Of a stretch of DNA of 64,000 bases, positions 1 through 9,500 are shown piece after piece. The translations under genes and the position numbers were made by a program. The stretch covers positions 186,001 to 250,000 of the forward strand of contig CAKZQC010000025.1 of NCBI GenBank assembly GCA_937139495.1. The letters are read 5' to 3'. The stretch's first letter is position 1, and the number at the start of each line of letters is the position of its first letter. The notes below the pieces were generated by a model, which had not been told where the DNA came from, ran no database searches, and saw nothing but the letters and a program-made list of their open reading frames with translations. This DNA is from an uncultured Saprospiraceae bacterium (GTDB taxonomy: Bacteria; Bacteroidota; Bacteroidia; Chitinophagales; Saprospiraceae).

Positions 1-254
1 TGCATTTTGTAGGGCGTTTTGTCCTTGGCGAATCGAATATCTCGATTGATACGAAACTTAGCATCTTTGGGGGAGATGTCTAGCGTGGGCAGATATTCCT
101 GCTTGACATTGGCAATCAAATCCTCCAAAAACTTATCAAAAGGCTTTTTGACGGCTCGTTCATATTGTTTCTTGTTGGCATGAAACCAGTCTTTGTTGTT
201 GTTGGGGGCTAGTCCTTTGAAAAAATCATTGAACTCTTCGGTAAAATATATCAT
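1..254 (-). CDS. DUF2461 (TIGR02453-type) protein, C-terminus cut by window edge
   Basis: The reverse strand reads from an ATG at 252-254 without a stop to the window edge, giving 84 codons. The peptide begins MIYFTEEFNDFFKGLAPNNN and contains KDWFHANKKQYE and FRINRDIRFAKDKTPYK. This is the typical start of the DUF2461/TIGR02453 family: the F...L..NN...WF..NK..Y segment and the FRI.RD.RF..DK.PYK segment. Family function is unknown; full-length members are usually about 220 residues, so roughly the last 60% lies outside the window. The gene is divergent from the YceI-like gene, with 278 bp between them. Family assignment is from remembered motifs. Confidence 0.8.
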   Translation of the reverse strand, partial: MIYFTEEFNDFFKGLAPNNNKDWFHANKKQYERAVKKPFDKFLEDLIANVKQEYLPTLDISPKDAKFRINRDIRFAKDKTPYKM

Positions 255-437
255 AAGGTAGCAATTAGTATAAGTTTAGACACGCTCTTAAAGTAGGTCT
301 AAGTTGATTATGTTCAAACAATTTATTATCATTAATGTTAAGTGGGCAGGATTAGATAAAAACATTTTTTTTTGAATAAAAATGATGTAGGTACATTTAA
401 TGTTTGAGTTTTTATTTATATTTGCACTACAGTAATA

Positions 438-445
438 TACATTTG
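438..445 (+). promoter_or_regulatory. Candidate -7 box upstream of the YceI-like gene
   Basis: TACATTTG fits the Bacteroidota -7 consensus TAnnTTTG. A second match, TATATTTG, lies at 417-424. Neither has a clear TTG/TTTG -33 element at 19-21 bp, so this is a weak call. The rest of 255-532 is AT-rich and shows nothing else recognisable. Confidence 0.3.
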
Positions 446-532
446 CACTAAAATTAGGTAGCTATAGCTCCATAGAGCAACAAAAATTGCCTAATAACAT
501 TCAATTTAACCATAATAAAATAAAAAAACGAA

Positions 533-1198
533 ATGAAAAATCTTAAAACTGGAATTCTAGCTGTAAGTACAGCAATGTTGATGATGGCTTGTGGTTCTAC
601 TCCTGGCGAAAAAGTAGAGGCTAAAGAAGAGCAAGAAGTACAAAAAGCAGCAATCACTGCCAAAACGCTTAACGTAGATGCAGCAGCTAGCCAAGTAATG
701 TGGATTGGTGCCAAACCAACAGGTACACACGAAGGTACACTAAACGTGAAAGAGGGTGTATTGAAGATGGAAGATGATAAGTTGGTAGCAGGTAACTTTA
801 CCTTAGATATGACTTCTATCAATGTTACAGACTTGGAAGGTGATGACAAAGCAAAGCTAGAAGGACATTTGAAAGGCACTTCTGCACCAGAAGTAGCAGA
901 TCACTTTTTCAATACCGCTAAGTACCCTACCGCTACATTCGAAATTTCAAAAATAGAAGCAGTAGAAGGAAAAGAAAATGTAACACACAATATCACTGGT
1001 AACTTGACTATGAAAGACAAAACTAAATCAGTGACTTTGCCTGCTAAAGTTGGGTATGCAGATGGTGTTTTGACAGCAGAAACGCCTGATTTCAAAATTG
1101 ACCGCACCGAATGGGGTATCGAATTCAAATCTAGTAAAGTAGGTGAGATGGGTATCAACGACGAAATTAGCATGAAAATCAAATTGCAAGCAAAATAA
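533..1198 (+). CDS. YceI-like domain lipoprotein
   Basis: The 221-residue protein starts with a short lipoprotein-type signal (K-rich start, hydrophobic core, then MMAC with Cys20 as the likely lipidated residue). The lipobox is imperfect because -3 and -2 are Met. Residues about 45-220 match the YceI fold: V.W.G.K..GTHEG, a G.F.LDM.SI.V.D segment, HL...FF....YP.ATFE, a G.LTM...TK.V.LP strand and a final FKIDRTEWGI. YceI proteins are lipocalin-like barrels that bind polyisoprenoid or amphiphilic ligands in the periplasm; the ligand here is unknown. It is a monocistronic gene closed by a strong hairpin shared with the convergent thymidine kinase gene. Confidence 0.88.
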   Translation: MKNLKTGILAVSTAMLMMACGSTPGEKVEAKEEQEVQKAAITAKTLNVDAAASQVMWIGAKPTGTHEGTLNVKEGVLKMEDDKLVAGNFTLDMTSINVTDLEGDDKAKLEGHLKGTSAPEVADHFFNTAKYPTATFEISKIEAVEGKENVTHNITGNLTMKDKTKSVTLPAKVGYADGVLTAETPDFKIDRTEWGIEFKSSKVGEMGINDEISMKIKLQAK

Positions 1199-1225
1199 GC
1201 AATTGCCCTAAGGCATTAAATAAAA

Positions 1226-1263
1226 AAATGGTACTGTCACTCACTGGAGTGGCAGTACCATTT
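1226..1263. terminator. Bidirectional terminator between YceI-like gene and tdk
   Basis: A stem of about 15-17 bp (ATGGTACTGTCACTC pairing with GAGTGGCAGTACCAT, one G-U wobble) closes on the loop ACTG at 1243-1246. On the minus strand the stem is followed by a run of seven T (1221-1227), ideal for tdk. The plus-strand T run is weaker. Confidence 0.85.
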
Positions 1264-1293
1264 CTATTTGGGGGACTATAGTTTTCATTTTTT

Positions 1294-1860
1294 TTAGCAA
1301 TCTTCTTCTAGCGACTTGATGTTGCCGAAGTGGTACATGGTACGAGATACCGCAATATATTTGTCGGAGCTGCCAATCACTTCTTGTTCTGTTTCTTGGG
1401 TCAATCGCTTGGAGAAAGGAGCATCTTCGCCTGTATATTTGCAAACGGCACAAACATGGCTGATGTCATCGCACAAGGGGATAAGTTGGCTAATTTGGTC
1501 AAACGGTTGACGTTTGTAATCGCCATTGAGTCCGCAGACTTCTACAATTTTCCCTGCGTTTGCCCAAAGGTCGCAATACTTGCTGGCATCGTCAAAAAAT
1601 TGAATCTCATCAATACAAATCACATCATAGCCCAATACCATATTATGCACCTCCTTGAGTTGAGTACAAGAAGTAGCCCTGTATTTCAGCTGGTCATGCG
1701 TGATCAACATTTCATCAGAGCTTTCGTAGCGATTGTCTTTGGCGTACTTGATGAGCAAGCACTGTTTGCCTGCTATTTGGTAACGTCGATAACGAGTAAG
1801 TAGTAGGGTGCTTTTGCCAGAGAACATAGGTCCTACGATAAGATTGAGTTTGCCAGTCAT
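1294..1860 (-). CDS. tdk: Thymidine kinase (TK1-type), second zinc pair missing
   Basis: This 188-residue type II thymidine kinase phosphorylates thymidine in the salvage pathway. The P-loop GPMFSGKS is at residues 10-17, the catalytic glutamate is E85 in IDEIQFF, and the lasso region GLNGDYKRQPF is at 110-120. The structural zinc site usually has two Cys pairs. Here C137 and C140 form the first pair, but the expected second pair is replaced by S172 and M175 in YIAVSRTMYHF. Wording such as IKYAKDNRY, WANAGKIVEV and FSKRLTQETE resembles metazoan and poxvirus TK1 more than E. coli Tdk. It is transcribed divergently from the TPR-CHAT gene and convergently with the YceI-like gene. Confidence 0.93.
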   Translation of the reverse strand: MTGKLNLIVGPMFSGKSTLLLTRYRRYQIAGKQCLLIKYAKDNRYESSDEMLITHDQLKYRATSCTQLKEVHNMVLGYDVICIDEIQFFDDASKYCDLWANAGKIVEVCGLNGDYKRQPFDQISQLIPLCDDISHVCAVCKYTGEDAPFSKRLTQETEQEVIGSSDKYIAVSRTMYHFGNIKSLEEDC

Positions 1861-2069
1861 GATAGTTTAGTATTGTTATGGTGGACCTTATTTTCTTCTA
1901 ATTAAAAACAATTGTACTACTTTTGTGTAGAAAATACAAAGTATTTGCTTTTTTTTCCTTAAAAAAGACGTAACTTTTACCGTTAAAATCCTAAACAAAG
2001 GGTAAAGGTACAAACGAATACTACTATCACGACGACGACACGACTTCAGTGTTTAATTTTTATATAGAA

Positions 2070-5000
2070 ATGAAAATAATAATTTGTTTATTAGGGCTGT
2101 TTATGCTGCCTGTTACTATTTGGTCTCAATTGCCCGAAACGGGCGGTAACAAAGCCGCTTATACTGCTTTTAGAGCTGCGGAAAAGAAATTCTACAAAGG
2201 TAATTTGCTCAGTGGCGAACGCACCTTTGAGCGTTCGGCTAATCGTTATGAAAGTAATGGCAATGTAGATGGATATATTGCTGCCAAAGCGATGGAAGCG
2301 ATTGTACTGCTCAATCAAGATAGACCCAAGGAAGCATTTAAGGCGTTTCGGTATGCCGAAGAATTATTTGATGCACAGGAGCAACAAAACGAAGTGACAA
2401 AGGCGTATTTGAGTTTGTGTTTAGGCAAGTATCATTTGTATTACAAAGAGACCGAAGAGGCAAATGTTTTTTTGAGTCAAGCAGATGCTATACTCAAGAA
2501 CAATCCTGATTATGTCTCGGCTATTTTTGAGGTAGAATTGCAGCAGTCGATGGGCAAGTTGTATATGCAAAAGGGGCAAAATCAAGAAGCACTAGGTTTT
2601 TATGACAAACTAATAGAGGCGAGTAATAGAGCTGATGCCGTGGGAGCGGATTTTTATTTGTCGGATGCTGCTAGCGATGTCATGGACAACATCTATGACG
2701 ACATGGCTGCACCTGACGAAGCGGTTACGTACTATCGGAAACGATTATCGACCAAAGGCAGTGCCATGAATAGCAGAGAGCGAAGCAAAACGAACTTTAA
2801 GGCTGGGCAAAATTCGTTCAAATTTACGGATTATGAGTCGGCTTACGATTTCTTGATGAATGCCTTGAATGGCGAGTTGTCGCTTGCTGACGAAGCCAAA
2901 ACGAAGTCGATGTTGGCGACTATCTCCATGAGTATGCGAGATTATAAAGATGCCCTCGAAAAGAATGGAGATGCACTCCGTATTCAGCTAGAAATAGGAG
3001 CCTCAGCCGATGATTTGTTCGATTCGTTCCTGAAACAAGGTAAGATTTGCCAAGAGTTGGAAGAGATAGGCAACTCTGTTTATTGGTACAAAAAAACAGT
3101 GAAAAATATAGATGAAGATTGGAATTTGATGAACGAACTATCCAAGTATGAATTGGAAGGGATACAACATTCCGAAAGTGCTACGCTCAATACTTCTTTT
3201 AACGTGGCATTGTTGCATTATGAGCGTGCCGAGCGCTTGTTGAGTCAGCTCAATCCTAAGCATCGGTTGATCGGGCGTATCGAAATATATATGGCAAAGG
3301 GAAACCTCTACTTTAAGGCGGGATATATGACCAGTGCTGAGCAGTATTATGGAGGAGCGCTGGCACTAATAGAGTCCAATTACGCCCAAAAATTTAACCT
3401 GCTTTCGGAAACTGCCCGCTATTTGGCGGCTATTTATGCTGAACAAGGACGATTGCAGTTGGCGGACAGGTTTGCCAACAAAGCTATGAATGCCGCATTG
3501 AAAAAAGGGCAGCGCTTAGAAGTCAATAACTTGCCAGCCAGTACAGATGTCATCGAATATCGCTACGAAATGCTCTATGCGATGGCTGTCAAAGCAAGTA
3601 TTCTTCATCAAATATATGCACCTAATCCTGATGAGGAGAATATGCAAGAGCCATTGAAATTTATTGACTTTGCGATGCAATTGATCAATGAAATGAAAAA
3701 AACACACCGACATGAATCGGCAAAGTATGAACTTTCTGAGCTGACGGAGGAAATCAATCATCAAGCATTGGCTTCTACTTATGTATTGTATCAGCTATCG
3801 CCCGAGCGTACTTACCTAGAGAAAGTATTTCAGTTCATGGAGCAAGCTAAAAGTTCGCTGCTACTACAAGCCGTGCAGCAAATGAGAGCACAGCGTGTTA
3901 TCAATGTGCCAAGCGAAGTGATAGAGAAAGAACAGATGCTCAAAACTAAGATGGCGTATTACGTGTCGGAAATTCATTACGAAACGCAGTTGGGCAAAGA
4001 TTCGGATAGCGAAAGGGTAGCTGCATTGCAAGACAAACTAAAAGAGGTGCGAGCGGCTTATCCTGACTACTTGGAATATATCCACGAGCAGTATCCCAAG
4101 TATTATGCACTGAAGTATGAGCCGCAGTTGGCAACACTGCAAGAGCTGCAAAACGAATTGAGAGAGAACGAAACTTTTATGAATTATGTAGTCGTCGATT
4201 CGGTGATTCATATATTGCAAATACAGAACAATAAAGTGACTTATGTCAATACGAACAGCCCTGATGATATACGCCAAGCCGTATCTAAATATATAGCTTC
4301 GCTAAAAGGCGAATCGGTGGATGATTTTTTGAAGTATAGCAATATATTTTATGAGGCACTTATAGCACCTGTCAGAGATAAAATGATGCAAAAAGATTTG
4401 ATTATTATACCTGATGGAGTTCTCAATTATCTTCCCTTTGAGATTGTTCCTACGGAAGTGGTACCGCAGTCGGTAGAGCGAGGCGATTATAGTATTTACA
4501 AAAAGATGCCTTACTTACTCAAAGCATCTACGGTTGTGTATAATTATTCAGCTACATTGTTTTTGGAATCTAGGCGAAAGGTTATTGCCACAAAAATGAA
4601 AGGGTTTGTAGGGTATGCCCCCGATTTTACTGATATTGAGTCGTTTATGTTGACACAGAAGCACCAGAAAAGTAAATATGAAGATTTATTGTTGGAGCCG
4701 TTGGATAATGCTGCTAAAGAAGTAGCTATGATTGGCGAGTTGACAGAAGGCAAAACTTGGATAGGATATAGTGCTACAGAAACTGCCTTCAAGCAAGATG
4801 CTACACAATATGGGGTGGTGCATTTCGCAACACACGGTATTCTCAATAATAAATTTCCACTGTATTCCAATCTAGTTTTGTTGGGAGACGACAAGGAAGA
4901 TGGTTTGCTGCATACCTACGAATTGTACAACATGGAAATCAATGCAGAACTAGTTGCCTTATCTGCTTGTAATACAGGGGTAGGGCGTATCCAGAAAGGA

Positions 5001-5378
5001 GAAGGAGCGATGAGTATTGCTAGGGGATTTGCTTATGCAGGCTGTCCGAATATAGCGATGACACTATGGCCCGTGTCTGATCAGGCTACTCAAATACTGA
5101 TGTCAAATTTCTATAGCAATATGATGTTGGGCATGTCCAAAGCAGAGGCGTTGCGTCAAGCTAAACTACACTTTATCGAAACAGGAACAGGATTGATAAC
5201 AACCCCTTATTTTTGGAGTGGTATGCTGATAGTAGGGACACCCGATTCGTTGCATACGCTGCGTACGTTGCCGTATTACCAACGCCACCCTTGGTTGGTA
5301 GCCGCAATGATAGGTTTGTCAGTACTATTACTGATAGCCCTTACCTCGTTTATTATTTATAGAAAGAAAAAGTCATGA
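2070..5378 (+). CDS. Secreted TPR-CHAT protein 1 (caspase-like) with C-terminal membrane anchor
   Basis: The start is placed at the ATG at 2070 because a signal peptide (MKIIICLLGLFMLPVTIWSQ) begins there; an upstream GTG at 2049 would only add seven residues. The product is 1102 residues. Residues about 30-590 are helical TPR-type repeats, followed by a helical linker and a CHAT domain (caspase HetF-associated with TPRs) at roughly 760-1055. The putative CHAT dyad is visible: His922 in HFATHG and Cys967 in ALSACNTG, followed by GEGAMSIARGF and LWPVSDQAT. A TM helix at about 1076-1097 and a short RKKKS tail end the protein. Signal peptide plus stop-transfer tail put TPR and CHAT in the periplasm. 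CHAT proteins are often proteases; the substrate is unknown. The stop overlaps the next start (ATGA). Confidence 0.88.
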   Translation: MKIIICLLGLFMLPVTIWSQLPETGGNKAAYTAFRAAEKKFYKGNLLSGERTFERSANRYESNGNVDGYIAAKAMEAIVLLNQDRPKEAFKAFRYAEELFDAQEQQNEVTKAYLSLCLGKYHLYYKETEEANVFLSQADAILKNNPDYVSAIFEVELQQSMGKLYMQKGQNQEALGFYDKLIEASNRADAVGADFYLSDAASDVMDNIYDDMAAPDEAVTYYRKRLSTKGSAMNSRERSKTNFKAGQNSFKFTDYESAYDFLMNALNGELSLADEAKTKSMLATISMSMRDYKDALEKNGDALRIQLEIGASADDLFDSFLKQGKICQELEEIGNSVYWYKKTVKNIDEDWNLMNELSKYELEGIQHSESATLNTSFNVALLHYERAERLLSQLNPKHRLIGRIEIYMAKGNLYFKAGYMTSAEQYYGGALALIESNYAQKFNLLSETARYLAAIYAEQGRLQLADRFANKAMNAALKKGQRLEVNNLPASTDVIEYRYEMLYAMAVKASILHQIYAPNPDEENMQEPLKFIDFAMQLINEMKKTHRHESAKYELSELTEEINHQALASTYVLYQLSPERTYLEKVFQFMEQAKSSLLLQAVQQMRAQRVINVPSEVIEKEQMLKTKMAYYVSEIHYETQLGKDSDSERVAALQDKLKEVRAAYPDYLEYIHEQYPKYYALKYEPQLATLQELQNELRENETFMNYVVVDSVIHILQIQNNKVTYVNTNSPDDIRQAVSKYIASLKGESVDDFLKYSNIFYEALIAPVRDKMMQKDLIIIPDGVLNYLPFEIVPTEVVPQSVERGDYSIYKKMPYLLKASTVVYNYSATLFLESRRKVIATKMKGFVGYAPDFTDIESFMLTQKHQKSKYEDLLLEPLDNAAKEVAMIGELTEGKTWIGYSATETAFKQDATQYGVVHFATHGILNNKFPLYSNLVLLGDDKEDGLLHTYELYNMEINAELVALSACNTGVGRIQKGEGAMSIARGFAYAGCPNIAMTLWPVSDQATQILMSNFYSNMMLGMSKAEALRQAKLHFIETGTGLITTPYFWSGMLIVGTPDSLHTLRTLPYYQRHPWLVAAMIGLSVLLLIALTSFIIYRKKKS

Positions 5379-6406
5379 AAATAACCCCCGTTGTATTGTT
5401 TTTGATGCTTTTGGCAGTGTACGCACCTGCCCAAATAGGGTACACGGTGCCCACGGCTATTATTGTCGAAAATTCGGCTTATATGGCTCCTGTCTATGAA
5501 GCAGAGGTGGATATTATCATGCGAGAAGATTTTGGCAATAGTCGTCGTCCTATAGCTACTCGTATAGGCAAGTACAAGACAGACAAAACAGGGAGTATTA
5601 CGGTGAGCTTGTTGCCCAATAAGAGCTACACCATCACGACGAGCTGCAACGGGTTTTATACCCAAATCGCCAAAATCAACACCAAAAATTTTTCGAGGAC
5701 TCGCCAAAATAGAAAAGGTATCAGTTTGCGTCCACGCAATGTGATGGCAATAGCTGGTAACATAACCGCTCCCAAAAACATAAAAATTATTGGTCAAGTC
5801 ACCTTGACCAATCAAACAACACAACACTCTGCTGTACAGGCGATAGCCATGGATGGGAGTTACTTTATGAAGGCTCTCCAAGGAACGGCGTATCAGCTTC
5901 GGGTGGTAGTCGATGGGCAAATGGATACAACAATTTTTTTGACGGATTTGGACTTGCAGGGCAGTACGGTCACTGACCCTTATCTTTTGAATTTTGAACT
6001 CAATACTCCTCAACCTAATTATCGAAAAGGAGATACCTTGCGATTGGAAAACTTACTGTTTGTAGGGCGATCAATGAAGCTGCAAGATGAAACTTGGGTA
6101 GATAGTTTGTCGAGTATTCTCAATAGAGATACCAAAGTGCGTATCAAAATAAACGTCTATGCTGATGCTCGACGAAGTGATCGTATCAATTACTTGCTCT
6201 GCAAAAAACGAGTGGCATCTCTTCAAGAATTATTAAGAATAAAGGGTATTTCTGATCGTCAAATACTCTTTGAAGCAAAGGGCGAAGATGATATTTTGAA
6301 TGGTTGCGAAGACGGAACAACCTGTAACAAAGAAGAGCATGATGTCAATAATCGAGTGGTATTAATCGTGGCAAGTGGTAAGTTCTTGTGGCAGACTCAA
6401 GAATAA
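5375..6406 (+). CDS. Secreted OmpA-family protein with two CRD-like domains, coupled to TPR-CHAT 1
   Basis: The 343-residue product has a signal peptide (residues 1-19, ending APAQ). Two beta-rich segments (about 37-110 and 130-195) look like carboxypeptidase-regulatory-like domains. Residues about 217-335 form an OmpA/MotB-like peptidoglycan-binding domain: KGDTLRLENLLF, a region matching N.LL...RV.SL...L..KGI, then AKGEDD and DVNNRVVL. The start codon overlaps the stop of the TPR-CHAT gene by 4 nt, so translation is probably coupled. The architecture is like the C-terminal half of PorE-type proteins without the propeller. It probably anchors a partner to peptidoglycan in the periplasm; pairing with the CHAT protein is inferred from coupling. 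An (AC)n tract follows at about 6427-6440. Confidence 0.82.
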   Translation: MKITPVVLFLMLLAVYAPAQIGYTVPTAIIVENSAYMAPVYEAEVDIIMREDFGNSRRPIATRIGKYKTDKTGSITVSLLPNKSYTITTSCNGFYTQIAKINTKNFSRTRQNRKGISLRPRNVMAIAGNITAPKNIKIIGQVTLTNQTTQHSAVQAIAMDGSYFMKALQGTAYQLRVVVDGQMDTTIFLTDLDLQGSTVTDPYLLNFELNTPQPNYRKGDTLRLENLLFVGRSMKLQDETWVDSLSSILNRDTKVRIKINVYADARRSDRINYLLCKKRVASLQELLRIKGISDRQILFEAKGEDDILNGCEDGTTCNKEEHDVNNRVVLIVASGKFLWQTQE

Positions 6407-6576
6407 TTTTTTCATATTTTTTGCATAACACACACACACTATTTTCTATTAGACACACTACTAAATAGTAGTTCCCCTAGTTTAACTTTAATTTGTATAT
6501 TCAATCACAACTACTTTGATTATTAAGTTGTTGCAATTGAAATATAATCAGGTATGGAGCCACAAATAATATTGAT

Positions 6577-9500
6577 ATGAATAAAATACTTCTACACGTT
6601 ACCTTTCTTTCTGTTTTTTATTTCCTTGGTGTTTCTGCGGCTCTTGCACAGCACAATACAGGAGCTTATTTGTCTTATAGCAGCCTTAGTCCCTCTTCGG
6701 TGGAAGTTACCTTAGAACTCACTCGGGTGTGTACAGGTGCCAGCTTTCCTGCCACGACCACTGTTACCGCCAATCGGTCTATAACGCTAATCGCTGCCTG
6801 TATTGGTAGAGGTAATTTCACACATACGTTGACTTTGAGCAGTTCTAGTCCGAGCGAAAACCCCATGTGCAATAGTTTATATAGTTGCAGCCTGAGCAAT
6901 CTAAATTTGGAAACGGCTATCTATAAAGGTACCGTAAGCGTACCACCTACCATACTCTCGCTGTTTTGTAGCAGAATGGTAGAAATAAGCTATGACGGAG
7001 GCAGTCGTGTGGATTATTCGCCCGTAGCGAGTACCATCGTAAATGGGCAAAACATCTCTACCAGAATTATTATCGACGATATTTCGGTGTCCAATCATTC
7101 GCCTACTTTTAGTAGTCCCTTGCATATCAATGCAAGATTTGATGTAGCAGGGAACGATACCACCCGTTATTCGCAAGAAAGAAGATTTGATTTGGATGGC
7201 GATAGTGTAGTATATAAGCTAGTAAATGCAGAAAGAAGCAAAGGGATGGGCGTTAATTATGTAGGACCTTATTCCGCAACTAACCTCATCAACAATGATT
7301 ATCTATTGCTAAACCCACAAACAGGACAATTAGATTTCAACGCTACTGCGGCGGTCAGTGGACCTGTTGCTATTTTAGTACAAGAGTATAGAGGCGGCGT
7401 ATTGCTGAATACAAGTAGAAGAGATATTGCTATTTTCTCAGAAAATACCTCTAATAATTACCCAGAACTAACAGGATTTCATAATCAACGAAATAACTTT
7501 GAGACTACTATTTATGAAGGCTCATCTGTACAATTGGAGCTTGGTGCTTGGGATTTAGACGCAAGTGATGTTATTGATGTGAAAGCCAATAACTTGCCAC
7601 CTACCGCCATGATTACTTATACACCTAAGACAGGTAACCCTAATCAAGGAATAGCAGTCATTGACTGGTCTCCGAATAGTACTCAATTGGGGAGGCATGA
7701 ATTTACGGTGAGTGTACGAGACAATAATTGTCCTATACGAGGCGAAAAATCTTATACCTATACCATCAATGTAGCTCGTCCACCTGCTGTTACTTGTGGA
7801 GGTATTGATTATACTGACTTGGTCTGCGAAGGGAATAGCATCGTAGTAGAAGATACGGCTAATATCGTATCCACTATCAGTGATTGGGAGTTGGTTTCTT
7901 TGCGTACAGGAGAACGTTGGTTCAACAGTACTGCAGGGGGTTTTGATATAGATAGTACTCAATCGCACGTACATACAGGTGGTTATCAGCTTATTATCAA
8001 TCCGATTGCAGGATTTCCTATAGTTTGCCCATTGGATATACAAGTGGTCAAACCACAAAAGCGAGTACAACCCCCAGTAAGCGGTTTTGGGGTCAATAGT
8101 ACTCCTTCGTCAGGTTGGACAAACGTTAGTAACCTACAAACTGCAAACCCCACGGCATATTTTGATAACAATGTCAGTAATGAACACACCTTAGTGTTTT
8201 CCAATATCCTTCCTGCTGGTGCTATTGTATTAGGGCTCGAACCTACTATTAGACTGAATTTGGGTGGATCTAGTACGCCAGTAGAAGTACAGGTGGAAGT
8301 AGAGAAAAAGGGAAGTGGTGGTCTATTTACGGCAGATACTAGCTACAGAAAAATTATAGTAGGAACTAATGTTAGAACCGAATATTTTGGACACCCCAAT
8401 GAGCTGTGGGGCAGTGATTGGAACAGCACCGACATCGCCAATGGTATTCGAGTAAAGATAAGTTCTAACCCTATTGCAGGTAGTTTTGGAACAACACGTG
8501 TAGATTATGCACAGTTATTGGTTTATTATACGCTGCCTGTAGATATAGGGTTCAACGGAACGGTAGATATAACACGACCCAACGATTCTGTATTTTCAGT
8601 GATTGGCTTACCAGAGACTAATCGAGGCAATGGTGGTTTGGGGGTATATAGTGCCAGTACTATTCCTAACAATGCTTTTGTAGAAGATACCTTACGGACA
8701 CTGTTTGCTCCTTCGGGCAATCACTTGATTAGCTATACCACTATAGATAACAATGGCTGTATCGAAAAAGATACCGCTAGTATTCGCATCAAATCATCGC
8801 CAGTATTAAGTTGCTTACAACTACCCAATACAGTCACCGTTTGTCAGTACGGACTGCTCTCTATTCGAGATGACAATCCTGGAGCGATTAGCTGGGATTG
8901 GCAAGATCCATTAGGGACTACTATTAGCACAGATACTACTTTAGAAATATATGATGTGCGACCAGCAGATGCAGGAACCTATACCGTAGTATTGACAGAT
9001 GCTGTTAGCAATACATTGACCTGTAGCGTAGTCGTAGATATAGAACAAGCAAGTATAGCAGGAGCTGCTACGCCTTATTACTACCCCAGCAACGAGAATG
9101 GAGATTGGGACGATGCCGATGGCGTTTATACTAGTGACCATGCCAAAGAAAAGGACAATGGAAAAGCCCACGAGTGGGAAGATATATTACCATCTGGACT
9201 AAACGTAAATGATATCGTAGGTATTGAGCTGTTGCTCAATGGAGCAACCCATGATAACGGTTTCCCGACTGTTGGTGTGCTGGCAGAGATAAGCGGAGAC
9301 GATGGAACTACTTTTGCCCCTAATACCCAAACAGCGTACTGGTCAGGTGCAAAGCATGTTTATGAAAATAGAACACTTGGTGGCTGCAATGACTTATGGG
9401 GATATACTAGTGCTCAGTGGGCAAGCTTTCTTTCGGCTGGACCTAGAGGTAATTTTGTAGTGAAATTGACTAAGATAGGAGATAATAATAAGCGGCTAGA

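Noticed and set aside
1330-1803. 157-residue plus-strand frame opposite tdk
   Set aside because: It is the antisense of a clear thymidine kinase and shows no family features.
6427-6440. (AC)n microsatellite before the giant adhesin as a phase-variation switch
   Set aside because: Only about six to seven units, outside the coding region and not placed between recognisable promoter elements.
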